NCBI GenBank assembly: GCA_027313505.1
Contig: DAHVDN010000029.1
Span: 1 to 39,163 of the forward strand
Length of the DNA stretch: 39,163 nt
DNA from: Candidatus Dormiibacterota bacterium
GTDB taxonomy: Bacteria; Chloroflexota; Dormibacteria; Aeolococcales; Bog-877
Direction: 5' to 3'
In this document: positions 1-9,468 of the stretch, one piece after another
How positions within the stretch are numbered: the stretch's first letter is position 1
Layout of the letters: each line of letters begins with the position of its first letter
Position numbers and translations under genes: made by a program
Notes under the pieces: model-generated
The model's input: only the letters and a program-made list of their open reading frames with translations
What the model was told of the DNA's origin: nothing
The model's database searches: none

Positions 1-1
1 C

Positions 2-118
2 GGAGGAAGGCGCAGGGGGAGGTTGGGTCGGCTAATCCCTGACGAGGCCAGACTGGCTTTCAAACTGATCGACCACCAGGACCTCCAGCCACTTGACAAC
101 CGTACAGGTGTTCGCTAG
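2..118 (+). CDS. 3' end of an unidentified gene (partial)
   Basis: This is the only one of the three forward frames that stays open from the window edge; it ends at a TAG at 116-118. The readable tail (about 38 residues, basic at first, then ...LIPDEARLAFKLIDHQDLQ...) matches no family I can name. Its stop codon lies inside the -10 element proposed for the next gene, which is common in compact genomes. It could equally be a chance open frame; the gene body lies outside the window. Confidence 0.3.
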   Translation, partial: GGRRRGRLGRLIPDEARLAFKLIDHQDLQPLDNRTGVR

Positions 119-121
119 TAT
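93..121 (+). promoter_or_regulatory. Promoter TTGACA-N17-TAGTAT for the LysM gene
   Basis: A perfect -35 hexamer TTGACA (93-98) is followed after exactly 17 bases by TAGTAT (116-121). Transcription should start near 128-130, on the ATG at 130, so the message is probably leaderless. No ribosome binding site precedes the ATG, which fits. Confidence 0.65.
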
Positions 122-136
122 ACGAACTCATGTTCC
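110..136 (+). promoter_or_regulatory. Putative LexA SOS box overlapping the start codon
   Basis: CGAAC-TCAT-GTTCC (123-136) differs at one or two positions from the Gram-positive/actinobacterial LexA box (CGAAC-N4-GTTCG class). A second arm GTTCG (110-114) forms a perfect inverted repeat with the same CGAAC (123-127) across 8 bases. The arrangement covers the -10 and the transcription and translation start, a good position for a repressor. LexA itself is not in the window. Confidence 0.5.
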
Positions 137-435
137 CTGTCACCATCAAAGCAACCACGGCGAGCCGCCCGTGGGTCCGAGAGCGACGGGTCGCGACCCG
201 GTTGGCGGTGCTGGTCGCTCTGATAGGGGCCCTTATGACATCCGGTGTTCTTGGGAGTCAGAGGAGCACCGGGGTCTGGGTGACTGTTAGGACGGGACAG
301 AGTCTCTGGACCATCGCGGCACAACACTACCCGGAGACCGATCCTCGTCAGGCTATCCTGGATATACAGTCTCAAAATCACCTGCGCGGTCAGTTCATCT
401 ACCCCGGTGAACGGCTCTTGCTGCCTGGCGAATGA
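130..435 (+). CDS. LysM-domain membrane-anchored protein, YneA/ChiZ-like
   Basis: This 101-residue protein has a short basic N-terminus, one membrane segment (about residues 22-42) and a single C-terminal LysM domain (about 49-99; VTVRTGQSLWTIAAQHYP ... YPGERLLLPG). LysM binds peptidoglycan, so the protein should sit in the membrane with LysM outside. The size and architecture match the small DNA-damage-induced division inhibitors found beside lexA (YneA in Bacillus, Rv2719c/ChiZ in Mycobacterium). The SOS-box-like site over its start supports that role. The start is the ATG at 130, which coincides with the predicted transcription start. The division-inhibitor function is inferred from architecture and regulation; the LysM call itself is strong. 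Confidence 0.85.
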   Translation: MFPVTIKATTASRPWVRERRVATRLAVLVALIGALMTSGVLGSQRSTGVWVTVRTGQSLWTIAAQHYPETDPRQAILDIQSQNHLRGQFIYPGERLLLPGE

Positions 436-539
436 AATGACCAGTAATAGCGGCCTGAGACGCTAGCCGACTATCTCTCTTTGGGGTCCGGTGTCAGATC
501 GCGCAGCTGAGCGCCAGTATCGCTAGGTTCTTATTCCTT

Positions 540-1949
540 TTGTCGCGACGAGTTCGGACGGGACGGGTTACTGGCACTCTGCAGATACCATTGGGACTCG
601 TGTCGGAGCTGAGCGAGCGGGCGGAGAACCGACTGGGGCGCCTTGTGGCTGAGACGCAGCGGCGCTGCCGGCTTCCTGGCTTAGTTTTGGCGATCACTCC
701 GGCTTACGATCTGGTGGAGTACTTTCAGGCAGGAACAGCGGACTGCGACCAAGGGCTGGCCGCGGGTTCCGATGTTCAGTTCCGAATCGGTTCCATAACC
801 AAGACCGTTACGGCAGTCGGGATCATGCAGATGGTGGCCGAGGGGCGGCTCGGTCTGGAGGAGCCACTGGGGGACAGGTGGCCCCACGCGCCTCAACCAG
901 CCCTACCAGTTGGTGCCCTGCTGAGTCACACCTCAGGGTTGCAGCGAGAGCCAGTCGGAGAGGTATGGGAGACCCTCTTGCCGCCCACTCGCGAGGAACT
1001 TCCCGAGAAGGCCGCCGAGGCACGGGTTCTATACCCGTCCGGAAGTTTTTGGCACTACTCGAATCTCGGGTATGCACTCCTCGGCGAATTGTTGGTTCAG
1101 GTAAGTGGGTTGCCGTGGGAGCACTACGTTCGAGAGCGAATTTTCAACCCTCTCGGGATGACTAGGACCAGCATGCAACCAGCGGCCCCGCACGCACAGG
1201 GGTACGCTGTCGATCCAAACTCGGATCGCATCTTTGTCGAGCCGGCGGTGGATACACGGGGGATCGCGCCCGCCGCCCAGCTTTGGAGCACCTCCCATGA
1301 TCTGGCAATCTGGGCCAACTTCCTCGGACAGGGCCACCCCAAAGTCCTGCGCCGAGAGGAGCTGGACAGGATGGCGACTCCTCGGGTCTTGGCGGACCTG
1401 ACTACCTGGCGGCTGGCATGGGGTCTTGGGCTGATGCTGCTTCGCAGCGGTGACCGCACCTACGTCGGGCACACCGGATCCATGCCGGGCTTTCTTGCTG
1501 CTTGCTTCTGGTGGCCGGCGGGCGGATGGGGAGTGGTCTCGCTCACCAACGCCACTGCCGGGATGCGAATTGGGGCCGTGGCCTCACAGGCCCTGGACAT
1601 CCTGGCTGAGGAGGCGCGGCCAATGGTCCCGTGGCGACCAGATGGTGCGATTCCTCGCGAGGTGAGCTCGGTCCTTGGCAGTTGGTGGTCGGAATGGTCC
1701 CAGTGGATCTTCACCTGGCGCGATGGGGAGCTAGTTTCCTCACCGGCCGACGCCGTTGACGGTTCCGAGCCGGAGCGCTACCGACCGGTTGGAGTTGACC
1801 GCTATGTGACCGTGAATGGGCCAGAGCGGGGGGAGGAACTGCGGCTAGAGCGTGACTCGGGGGGTTCGGTGGTCAAGATGTACCGGGCCACCTATCCCTT
1901 TACCAGGGAGCCGCGAACCTTCGGGCAGGGTCGAAACGCACCTCGCTAG
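540..1949 (+). CDS. Serine hydrolase, class C beta-lactamase/penicillin-binding (S12) family
   Basis: This is a 469-residue member of the beta-lactamase/D-aminopeptidase fold. The three active-site motifs are visible: S85-I-T-K88 (nucleophile and general base), Y173-S-N175, and H311-T-G (in place of KTG). Family neighbours include esterases, D-amino-acid peptidases and true class C lactamases, so the substrate cannot be read from sequence. No signal peptide is seen, which argues against a periplasmic lactamase and for a cytoplasmic esterase or peptidase. The C-terminal 100 residues look like the lipocalin-like tail found in some family members. The start is uncertain: TTG at 540 gives the longest frame, but GTG at 600 (449 residues) begins nearer to conserved sequence. 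The 3' end overlaps the converging glgB by 4 bases. Confidence 0.85.
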   Translation: MSRRVRTGRVTGTLQIPLGLVSELSERAENRLGRLVAETQRRCRLPGLVLAITPAYDLVEYFQAGTADCDQGLAAGSDVQFRIGSITKTVTAVGIMQMVAEGRLGLEEPLGDRWPHAPQPALPVGALLSHTSGLQREPVGEVWETLLPPTREELPEKAAEARVLYPSGSFWHYSNLGYALLGELLVQVSGLPWEHYVRERIFNPLGMTRTSMQPAAPHAQGYAVDPNSDRIFVEPAVDTRGIAPAAQLWSTSHDLAIWANFLGQGHPKVLRREELDRMATPRVLADLTTWRLAWGLGLMLLRSGDRTYVGHTGSMPGFLAACFWWPAGGWGVVSLTNATAGMRIGAVASQALDILAEEARPMVPWRPDGAIPREVSSVLGSWWSEWSQWIFTWRDGELVSSPADAVDGSEPERYRPVGVDRYVTVNGPERGEELRLERDSGGSVVKMYRATYPFTREPRTFGQGRNAPR

Positions 1950-4186
1950 GGCCGCTGCGACTCCGGCACGATCCAGATTGTGGCTAGGGGAGGGAGGGTC
2001 AGCGAGGTCGAGTTGGGGAGGCCATGCCACGGGGCTTGGACGCTCATGATCCCGCCAAGATTGCCCTGGTTGCTTCCCGCGAAATAGTGACTGTCGGTGT
2101 TGAGGAGTTCGTAATAGCCGCCCTTCTCCGGCAGACCCAGCCGATACCCATACCGCGGGACCGGGGAGAAGTTGCAGACGCAGGCTAGATGGCGCGTGCC
2201 ATCGGCAGAGAAGCGTAGGAAGGCGATGACGTTGGCATCGGCATTACTGGCGTCTATCCAACGGAACCCTTCGGGCGCGAAGTCGCGCTGATACAGTGCC
2301 GGCTCCGCGCGATAGCTGCGGTTGAGATCGGCAACCAACAGCTGCAGGCCATGATGCAGAGGCTGCTCCAACAGGAACCAGTCCAGTTCGCCGTCCGCAT
2401 CCCATTCGGCGCGTTGGCCGAACTCACCCCCCATGAAGAGGAGTTGCTTGCCCGGATGGGCCCATTGGTACCCCAGGAGAGCCCTCAGATTGGCCGCCTT
2501 CTGCCAATCGTCCCCGGGCATCTTGGCCAGCAGTGACCCCTTGCCATGCACCACCTCGTCGTGGGAGAGTGGCAACACGAAGTTCTCAGTCCATGCATAC
2601 ATCAGGCTGAATGTCAGGCGGTTGTGGTGGAACTTCCGGTAAACAGGATCATTTGCAAAGTAGTCCAGGGTATCGTGCATCCAACCCATGTTCCATTTCA
2701 TGCCAAATCCGAGCCCTCCGGAATAGGTCGGTCGGCTGACACCGGGCCAGGAGGTGGACTCCTCGGCGATCATCACGGCACCAGGATGCTCCCGATAGAC
2801 CAGGGTGTTGACCTCTCGCAGGAGGTCTATAGCCTCCAGGTTCTCCCTGCCCCCGAAACGGTTCGGAAGCCACTGGCCCTCCTTGCGGCTGTAGTCCAAG
2901 TACAGCATCGACGCCACGGCGTCCACCCTGAGGCCATCGATGTGGAACTCGTCGAACCAGTAGAGGGCGTTCGCCACCAGGAAGTTGCGCACCTCTCGTC
3001 GACCATAGTTGAAGATTGCGGTGTCCCAATCGGGATGTAGGCCCAGCCTGGGGTCCAGATGCTCGTAGAGCGCAGTGCCATCGAAGCGATTTAGGGCGAA
3101 CTCATCTCTCGGAAAGTGTCCGGGAACCCAGTCCAGGAGCACCCCGACCCCCAGGTTATGAAAGATGTCCACCATCTTGCGCAGGTCATCGGGGGTGCCG
3201 TAGCGCGCAGTAGGAGCGAAGTACCCACTGACCTGATAACCCCACGAGCCACCGAAGGGATGCTCAGCGATGGGCATCAGTTCAACATGAGTGAAGCCCA
3301 TCTTTACGCAGTAGTTTCCCAACTGGTCAGCGAGCTCCAGGTATGACAGGGGTCGGCTGGGGTCGGAACTGGACCGCCGCCAGGAACCGAGATGCACCTC
3401 GTAGGTACTCATTGGGTTGTTCAGCGGCTGCGCGGCGGCCCGGCTACGGAGCCAGGTTCCGTCGGACCAGTTGAAATGGGACCGGGTAACCACGCTTGCG
3501 GTTCGTGGAGGCAGTTCCATCGCCTGCGCCACCGGGTCTGCCTTGTAGGCGGAGCTCCCGTCCTGATGTGTGATCCGGTATTTGTAAGTCTCCCCCTCCG
3601 AGACGGTCGGCACAAAGAGCTCCCAGATCCCGCTGCCCCCTAGGTTGCGCATAGGCAGCCAGGTTGCATCCCAGCCGTTGAAGTCCCCGACGACTCCCAC
3701 TCCCAGCGCGGTAGGGGCCCAGACCGCAAACGCCGTACCATCGACTCCCTGGTGGGTCCTTGGGTGAGCCCCCAGGTGTCGGTACAAGAAGCGGTCACGG
3801 CCCTCGCCTAAGAGATGGAGATCGGTGGGCCCGAGCGTCGGAGGTAGGCAGTACGGATCTGGGCCATCGCGCAGCGTGCCGTCATCGGCTCCAACCCTGG
3901 TGGTGTAGGCGAGTTCTCCGGCAGCCAGCTTGGCCTCGATCTCGTCGGCCCGAGCGGGCGACACCTCCCCGACGAACAGTCCTGGAACCGAGGGGATACT
4001 GAGGGCTGGTACCTGCTGGCCCGCGACCACACTTAGGACATGAGTCGCACCGGGATGAAAGGTGACAATGCGTCCGCCGTCAGCCGTCCGGTGAAAGCCC
4101 AGTAGGGAATGGGGATCCCCAAGGGTGCCGCGCAACAGCCCTTTCAGCGACTTGGAATCGAGCCCGAGCCCGTCTGGGAGGGTCAC
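1946..4186 (-). CDS. glgB: 1,4-alpha-glucan branching enzyme
   Basis: GlgB cuts alpha-1,4 glucan chains and re-attaches them by alpha-1,6 bonds. The 746 residues include an N-terminal extension, a CBM48-type region (about 145-235), the GH13 barrel and a C-terminal beta domain, the usual layout and length. Catalytic residues are visible: nucleophile D422 (GLRVDAVASMLY), acid/base E475 (VMIAEESTSWPGV) and the stabilising D543 (LPLSHDEVVHGKGSL). It is last in the glgE-treS-mak-glgB operon; its GTG start overlaps the maltokinase stop by 4 bases (GTGA, 4183-4186), so translation is probably coupled. In this pathway it branches the linear glucan built by GlgE. Confidence 0.97.
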   Translation of the reverse strand: MTLPDGLGLDSKSLKGLLRGTLGDPHSLLGFHRTADGGRIVTFHPGATHVLSVVAGQQVPALSIPSVPGLFVGEVSPARADEIEAKLAAGELAYTTRVGADDGTLRDGPDPYCLPPTLGPTDLHLLGEGRDRFLYRHLGAHPRTHQGVDGTAFAVWAPTALGVGVVGDFNGWDATWLPMRNLGGSGIWELFVPTVSEGETYKYRITHQDGSSAYKADPVAQAMELPPRTASVVTRSHFNWSDGTWLRSRAAAQPLNNPMSTYEVHLGSWRRSSSDPSRPLSYLELADQLGNYCVKMGFTHVELMPIAEHPFGGSWGYQVSGYFAPTARYGTPDDLRKMVDIFHNLGVGVLLDWVPGHFPRDEFALNRFDGTALYEHLDPRLGLHPDWDTAIFNYGRREVRNFLVANALYWFDEFHIDGLRVDAVASMLYLDYSRKEGQWLPNRFGGRENLEAIDLLREVNTLVYREHPGAVMIAEESTSWPGVSRPTYSGGLGFGMKWNMGWMHDTLDYFANDPVYRKFHHNRLTFSLMYAWTENFVLPLSHDEVVHGKGSLLAKMPGDDWQKAANLRALLGYQWAHPGKQLLFMGGEFGQRAEWDADGELDWFLLEQPLHHGLQLLVADLNRSYRAEPALYQRDFAPEGFRWIDASNADANVIAFLRFSADGTRHLACVCNFSPVPRYGYRLGLPEKGGYYELLNTDSHYFAGSNQGNLGGIMSVQAPWHGLPNSTSLTLPPLATIWIVPESQRP

Positions 4187-5715
4187 AGTTCCGCCTCGTG
4201 GAGAAGTCTCGCTATTCCTTCAAGCGGAATACTCAGCCACCCCGGCCGACTTCGGAGCTCATAGTCGACTTCATAGAGGGCTTGGCCCACCTCCAACGCC
4301 GGCAGGATGGACGAGACGGTGATCGGGTCCGAAGGAACAAGGCCCTTCCCCTCGACCCCTTCCAAATAGGTACCCAGAAACTCAGCGCGCATGATATGGG
4401 CCCAGCTTCGTCCGTAGGGGGCGAGCGTCCGTGCCGTGGCGTCGTCCGGGTGAGCCTGTTGGCGTAGGGCGACCGCGGCGGCGTAGTCGAACGACCGAAG
4501 CATCCCCGCCACATCTTGGAGGGGGCTGGCCAGCGCACGCCGTTCCGCAATCGAGATTGCAGGACGTCCTTCGAAGTCCAGAACATGCCACCCGGAATCG
4601 GTACGCAGCAGCTGTCCCAGATGGAAATCTCCATGAATTCGGATCGCGAGACCATCCGGGGTGGCCCCCGCCATCCGGAGCAGCAGCTTTCTCATCCCTG
4701 CCCTGTGGACTCGTAGCGGCTCGAGTCGGGCGTCAGGGTCGCTGAGGAGGAGGTCGAGATGTCGATTGATTCTGTCCGCAGCGACCTTGAGGGTAGTGGA
4801 GGTCAGGGGCGTCGGAGCCAGGTCGGCAGTGTGATCCGGACTGGCGAGTGCGAGGTGCATTCGGGAGGTGAGACGCCCAATCTCTCTCGCGGCGGCCACA
4901 AAAGACCCCCCCTGGCTGCGGACTGCGTGCTCACATCGTTCCGAGCTCGGGAGCTCACCATCGGCGTCTGGAAGCAGATCTGCCTGGAGGTCGCGCAGGG
5001 AGGTGAGTGCCATCGTGAATCCATCGGTGCCGTTCCGTAGGTAGGTCTGGAGCATCCCCAAGGAGTAAGGCCGACCTCCAAGGCTCGCCTCAACTGCCAT
5101 CCAGGGCCGGGCTATCCCCTCGAAGCCGACCCGATCTAGCGCTTCCAAAAGTTGAAGCTCAGGATTTATCCCAGGCCAAACCCGTCTAAACAACTTCAGA
5201 AGCAGCCGTTCATCGAAGACCACCAGGGAGTTGCTCTGTTCCAGGGCCAGGGCTCTGGCGGAAGTTGACTCTGTCCCGCGGTCGCTGTCTGCCTCCAGCA
5301 GCCTGATGGACAACTCGCCCTCCGGTACCCCAGCCACTGTCCCGGGCTCTAATAGGGTGCGGACCAGGGCGGCGGCAAGTTCCGGGTCGGCTGTGGCATC
5401 GGAGATCGCCAAGTCGAGTTGTCGGGTGGAATCCCGATAGGGGAAGTAGATGGCGGATCCTGGCGTTTGCAAAGACGCCGGCTCTTGGCGGATTCCAAGC
5501 GGAAGCTGGTAGGTGGCCATCTCGCCATCCCCAAAGTCAACGCTGGCCAGTACGATGAGGAGGGCTGGGAGCTCGCTCTTGAGGGTGAAGCTCGCAGCCG
5601 GTGTGACCTTGACCGGGCGCCGATGCTTGTCCGCGAACCATCTCTGATCCATGAGTTGTCCAGGAAGCGAGTCCCAGAACTCGGCGGGGGGGACGAGGTC
5701 GGTGCCGACGCTCAA
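4183..5715 (-). CDS. mak: Maltokinase
   Basis: Maltokinase (Mak/Pep2) makes maltose 1-phosphate from maltose and ATP, feeding GlgE. It shows the family's N-terminal cap ([10 protein letters not shown]), the lobe sequence [21 protein letters not shown], and the kinase-like motifs HGDFHLGQ (361-368, catalytic Asp) and LDFEG (379-383, metal-binding Asp). I choose the TTG at 5715 (510 residues): it overlaps the treS stop as TTGA, as at the other junctions of this operon, and AGAGGA lies about 8 bases upstream. A longer reading from TTG 5739 (518 residues) is possible. Family members are commonly about 450-475 residues, so this one is slightly long. Confidence 0.95.
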   Translation of the reverse strand: MSVGTDLVPPAEFWDSLPGQLMDQRWFADKHRRPVKVTPAASFTLKSELPALLIVLASVDFGDGEMATYQLPLGIRQEPASLQTPGSAIYFPYRDSTRQLDLAISDATADPELAAALVRTLLEPGTVAGVPEGELSIRLLEADSDRGTESTSARALALEQSNSLVVFDERLLLKLFRRVWPGINPELQLLEALDRVGFEGIARPWMAVEASLGGRPYSLGMLQTYLRNGTDGFTMALTSLRDLQADLLPDADGELPSSERCEHAVRSQGGSFVAAAREIGRLTSRMHLALASPDHTADLAPTPLTSTTLKVAADRINRHLDLLLSDPDARLEPLRVHRAGMRKLLLRMAGATPDGLAIRIHGDFHLGQLLRTDSGWHVLDFEGRPAISIAERRALASPLQDVAGMLRSFDYAAAVALRQQAHPDDATARTLAPYGRSWAHIMRAEFLGTYLEGVEGKGLVPSDPITVSSILPALEVGQALYEVDYELRSRPGWLSIPLEGIARLLHEAEL

Positions 5716-7349
5716 TTGGAGTCCTCTATCCGAAACCAATAGAAGCCGTGGGGCCCGAGGGACAGCGGATAGGGTTGGTCGTCGATGCGAGGGAAGGGGA
5801 CGCGGCCGACCAGCTCGACCGGGACCTTTCCGGCAAAGCGCCCCAGGTCGAGGGCAGCGGGCTGTGAAAAGCGGGAGAGATTGTTCACCGACAGGACCAC
5901 CTCATCCGGCGACGATCGCACGAAAGCGAAGATCGAGGGGTTGTTGACTTCCAATACCTGAAACTCTCCCCGTCCGAAGACCGGGTGGGCCTGGCGCACT
6001 TGTATGAACCGTCGCAGCCACTGCAGCAGGGAACTCTGAGCCCGCTGCTGCTGCTCGACGTTGCAGGCCTGAAAGCCATAGAGCGGGTCCATCAGTGGCG
6101 GCAGGTACAGCTGGGCAAAGTCGGCTCGGGAAAAGCCTCCATTACGGTCCGCACTCCACTGCATCGGGGTGCGCACACCGTCCCGATCGCCGACATAGAT
6201 GTTGTCGCCCATCCCGATCTCATCGCCGTAATAGAGGATGGGCGTGCCGGGGAGCGCGAGCAGGAGTCCGTAGAAGAGTTCCATCTGGCGGCGTCCATTG
6301 CCGAGCAGCGGAGCAAGGCGGCGGCGGATTCCAACGTTCAACTTCATTCGAGGATCACCGGCATACTCCGCGTACATGTAATCGCGTTCGCTCTCGGTGA
6401 CCATCTCCAGAGTCAGCTCATCGTGGTTGCGCAGGAAGATGCCCCACTGGCAATTCGGTGGGATCTGCGGCGTCTGGCTGAGGATCTCCGTGATGGGGTA
6501 GCGCTGTTCCTGGCGGAGTGCCATGAACATGCGCGGCATCAGGGGGAAGTGGAAGCACATCTGACACTCGTCCCCGTCTCCGAAATAGTCCCGAACGTCT
6601 GCTGGCCACTGATTCGCCTCCGCCAAGAGGACCCGGTCGGGGAATTCGCGGTCGACTTCGCGGCGCAGACGTTTTAGGAAGGAATGGGTCTCAGGGAGGT
6701 TTTCGCAGTTTGTGCCCTCGCGCTCGAAGAGGTACGGGACCGCATCCAGGCGGAGCCCATCAAGCCCCATCGCGAGCCAGAAGCGAATCACCCCCAGCAT
6801 GGCGTCCTGAACTTCGGGATTGTCGTAATTCAGGTCAGGTTGGTGGCGGAAGAAGCGGTGCCAGTAGAAAGCGCCAGCCTGTTCATCCCAACTCCAGTTG
6901 GAGTCCTCAGTGTCCACGAAGATGACTCGTGCGTCGCGATACCGGCTGGCGGTGTCGCTCCAGACATACCAGTCCCTGCGAGGGGCGTCCGGCCCCTGTC
7001 GCGAGTCCTGGAACCACGGGTGCTGATCGCTGGTGTGATTCATGACCAGGTCGGAAATGACCCTCATACCTCGCTCGTGCGCACCCTGGATCAGCTCGCG
7101 CAGATCCTCCACCGACCCGTAGTCAGGGTGGACCGCGTAAAAGTCGGAGATGTCATAGCCGCCGTCTCTCAGGGGCGACGCCAAAACGGGAAGCAGCCAT
7201 ATGCAGTTGATTCCCAACCAGTGCAGATAGTCGAGTTTGGCGGTGAGGCCGGGAAGGTCGCCGACGCCATCACCATTGCTGTCGTAAAAGCCACGGCAGA
7301 ACACCTCGTAGATCACCGCATCGCGGTACCAATACGGGTCACGGGTCAT
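5712..7349 (-). CDS. treS: Trehalose synthase / maltose alpha-D-glucosyltransferase
   Basis: TreS interconverts trehalose and maltose. This GH13 protein carries the TreS opening ([28 protein letters not shown]), nucleophile D202 ([15 protein letters not shown]), acid/base E244 (LLAEANQWP) and D310 ([12 protein letters not shown]). With 545 residues it is complete but at the short end of the family. The ATG at 7349 is preferred over an in-frame GTG at 7358 because it overlaps the glgE stop as ATGA (7346-7349). Lying between glgE and mak, it routes trehalose to maltose for phosphorylation by the maltokinase. Confidence 0.96.
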   Translation of the reverse strand: MTRDPYWYRDAVIYEVFCRGFYDSNGDGVGDLPGLTAKLDYLHWLGINCIWLLPVLASPLRDGGYDISDFYAVHPDYGSVEDLRELIQGAHERGMRVISDLVMNHTSDQHPWFQDSRQGPDAPRRDWYVWSDTASRYRDARVIFVDTEDSNWSWDEQAGAFYWHRFFRHQPDLNYDNPEVQDAMLGVIRFWLAMGLDGLRLDAVPYLFEREGTNCENLPETHSFLKRLRREVDREFPDRVLLAEANQWPADVRDYFGDGDECQMCFHFPLMPRMFMALRQEQRYPITEILSQTPQIPPNCQWGIFLRNHDELTLEMVTESERDYMYAEYAGDPRMKLNVGIRRRLAPLLGNGRRQMELFYGLLLALPGTPILYYGDEIGMGDNIYVGDRDGVRTPMQWSADRNGGFSRADFAQLYLPPLMDPLYGFQACNVEQQQRAQSSLLQWLRRFIQVRQAHPVFGRGEFQVLEVNNPSIFAFVRSSPDEVVLSVNNLSRFSQPAALDLGRFAGKVPVELVGRVPFPRIDDQPYPLSLGPHGFYWFRIEDSN

Positions 7350-9325
7350 CTGGAACACCAGAGGATGTGCGCCGGATAGCGAGCCGGATTCAGTCGGACG
7401 AATTGGTGCGGACCCTGCCAGACATAGTCTTCTCCGGAGAGCAGCTCTCTTGCCAGATATGGATCGCCATCGGCCAGACCGAGGCGCGAGAGATCGAGGT
7501 GAATCGTCGACTCATGGGTGCTCCACGGGTCGAGGTTGACCACTACCAGGACGACGTCATCCATGGCTGGGGTGCTCTTCGAATAACAGACCAGCGCCGG
7601 ATCGTCGCTCCAGTGGAAGTCCAGGCGACGGAACTGCTGCAGGCTCCGGTGCTCGCGTCGGATCTGGTTGACACGGGAGACCAGCGGTCGAAGGGACTCA
7701 GTGCCGGAGAAATCCCTGGGGCGCAGCTGGTACTTCTCCGAATCCAGGTACTCCTCGGACCCGTCGTGCAAGGCAGTGCCCTCGGCCAGGTCGAAGCCGC
7801 TGTAAATGCCATAACTGGCGCCCAGGGTGGCCCCTAGAACCAGGCGAGCCCGAAATGCCCCCGGCCCGCCCCGTTGGAGTTCCTCGGTCAGGATATCAGG
7901 GGTGTTGATGAAGAGGTTCGGTCTTAGGTAATCGACCGATTCCCTGCTCAGCTCCGCCAGGTATGCGGCGATCTGGTCCTTGGTTGTCCTCCAGGTGAAG
8001 TAGGTGTAGGACTGGGAGAACCCCACCTTTGCCAGCTCTCTCATCATCGCAGGACTCGTGAATGCCTCGGCAAGCAGGATCACCTCGGGGTGGAGCCGGT
8101 GCAGTCGCCTGACCACCCAACCCCAGAACGCCACGGGCTTGGTATGCGGGTTATCGACCCGGAAGATGTGCACCCCCTGTTCGATCCAGAACTCCAAAAT
8201 TCCGTAGCAGGCCTCCCAGAGGCTCCGCCAGCTCCGGCACCCGAAGTCCAGCGGATAAATGTCGTCGTAACGTTTGGGGGGGTTCTCCGCTGCGCGGATG
8301 CTGCCATCTGGCCTGTGGGCGAACCACTCCGGGTGCGCGGTGACCCATGGATGGTCGGGCGAGCACTGGAGGGCGTAATCCAAGGCGATCTCCAAACCCT
8401 GGCTCGTGGCGGCCTCCAGCAAAGTTCTGAAGTCGTCGAGGGATCCCAGGTCGGGATGGATGGCGGTGTGGCCTCCCATCTCCGAGCCAATCGCCCAAGG
8501 ACTCCCCGGGTCCTGATCCGTGGCCACCTGGGAGTTATTCCGACCCCGACGACCGGTATGGCCTATCGGGTGGATTGGTGGCAAATAGACCACGTCGAAG
8601 CCCATGTCCGCTATGGCTGGTAACTCATCTGCCGTCGCCAGGAGCGTTCCCGATATGACTCCGTCCGATCCCTGCGATCGAGGGAAGAGCTCATACCAGG
8701 CACCGTAAAGAGCCCTGGGGCGCTCCACCCAAAGAGAAAGGGGCGTGGATCGGGAAAGGCCACTAACTGGGATGATCTCGCTCAATCGGGCGGATAACGT
8801 CTCGTCCGTTAGGAAGCGGAGTTGGAGCTCGCGGCCGGAGGCTCGAGCGGTCCGGGCCTGTTCGGCGAGCCTGAATCGGTGGGGCGCCCGCAGGCGCCTA
8901 AGGGATGTCTCAAGCAGCCCCCACCCGGAATCGATATCGGGCTCGGCGTCAATGCCAGCATCGATTCGACGCACCAGATCGTTTCGCCAGGACTGGAACG
9001 CGTCCTCCCAGCCCTCGATCACGAACTCCGCCGGCCCAATTTCTTGGATCGTCAGGTGGCCGTGCCACCAGTCCTCCAGGCCCGGAGTTAACGGTGTGCT
9101 CTGCCACGGTGCGTCGGGAGTGGCCAGGCTGCGCCACCGGACGCGAGTGCGAAGGACCTTTCGGCCATCGGTGAACACCCGAGCGGCAACTGGGACCATC
9201 TCATCTTGAACCGCCTTGGCGGGACGACGCCCACAATCGACCACCGGCGAGACGTCGGTGATCACGACGCGTCTCAAGGGGGAGGGGAGGGGTTCTTCGA
9301 GCTGCCTCCGCGGAGCGGGCGTCAC
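7346..9325 (-). CDS. glgE: Alpha-1,4-glucan:maltose-1-phosphate maltosyltransferase
   Basis: GlgE transfers maltosyl units from maltose 1-phosphate to the end of alpha-1,4 glucans. The 659-residue protein has the GlgE N-terminal domain ([20 protein letters not shown] near 20-39), a helical insert and a GH13 barrel. Nucleophile D391 lies in [10 protein letters not shown], a GlgE hallmark, with acid/base E420 (LLAEAFT) and D478 (INTPDIL). It is the first gene of the operon. The start is GTG at 9325; no convincing ribosome binding site is seen. No trehalose-6-phosphate genes lie in the window, so the source of trehalose is not shown. Confidence 0.96.
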   Translation of the reverse strand: MTPAPRRQLEEPLPSPLRRVVITDVSPVVDCGRRPAKAVQDEMVPVAARVFTDGRKVLRTRVRWRSLATPDAPWQSTPLTPGLEDWWHGHLTIQEIGPAEFVIEGWEDAFQSWRNDLVRRIDAGIDAEPDIDSGWGLLETSLRRLRAPHRFRLAEQARTARASGRELQLRFLTDETLSARLSEIIPVSGLSRSTPLSLWVERPRALYGAWYELFPRSQGSDGVISGTLLATADELPAIADMGFDVVYLPPIHPIGHTGRRGRNNSQVATDQDPGSPWAIGSEMGGHTAIHPDLGSLDDFRTLLEAATSQGLEIALDYALQCSPDHPWVTAHPEWFAHRPDGSIRAAENPPKRYDDIYPLDFGCRSWRSLWEACYGILEFWIEQGVHIFRVDNPHTKPVAFWGWVVRRLHRLHPEVILLAEAFTSPAMMRELAKVGFSQSYTYFTWRTTKDQIAAYLAELSRESVDYLRPNLFINTPDILTEELQRGGPGAFRARLVLGATLGASYGIYSGFDLAEGTALHDGSEEYLDSEKYQLRPRDFSGTESLRPLVSRVNQIRREHRSLQQFRRLDFHWSDDPALVCYSKSTPAMDDVVLVVVNLDPWSTHESTIHLDLSRLGLADGDPYLARELLSGEDYVWQGPHQFVRLNPARYPAHILWCSR

Positions 9326-9468
9326 GTCTGCTAGATTGCCAAAATGGAGCCGAGGGCTGCTGGATCAGTAGTGAGCGCTCTGCTGCTGGAAGTAGCGAGC
9401 GTCACCTGAGCGGATGCGTTGTGGTGGATGACTCAGTGGCAGTGACCATCGTGGTGGGGGAGTAACTC
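9326..9468. other. Intergenic region between divergent glgE and PLP-lyase genes
   Basis: This stretch should hold both promoters. I see no clear -35/-10 pair or palindrome. GGGGGAG at 9456-9462 would serve as a ribosome binding site for a start close to 9469. Confidence 0.4.

Noticed and set aside
115-381. Minus-strand frame over the LysM gene
   Set aside because: Shadow of the LysM frame; composition is unlike a protein and the plus-strand gene has a promoter and a clear domain.
540-1949. Antibiotic-resistance beta-lactamase
   Set aside because: No signal peptide, and HTG replaces KTG; the family is mostly esterases and peptidases, so resistance is not supported.
2546-3040. Plus-strand 164-codon frame inside glgB
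   Set aside because: Antisense to unmistakable GlgB sequence and without motifs.
5985-7379. Two long plus-strand frames (about 230 codons each) inside treS
   Set aside because: Antisense shadows typical of high-GC genes; treS is intact on the other strand.
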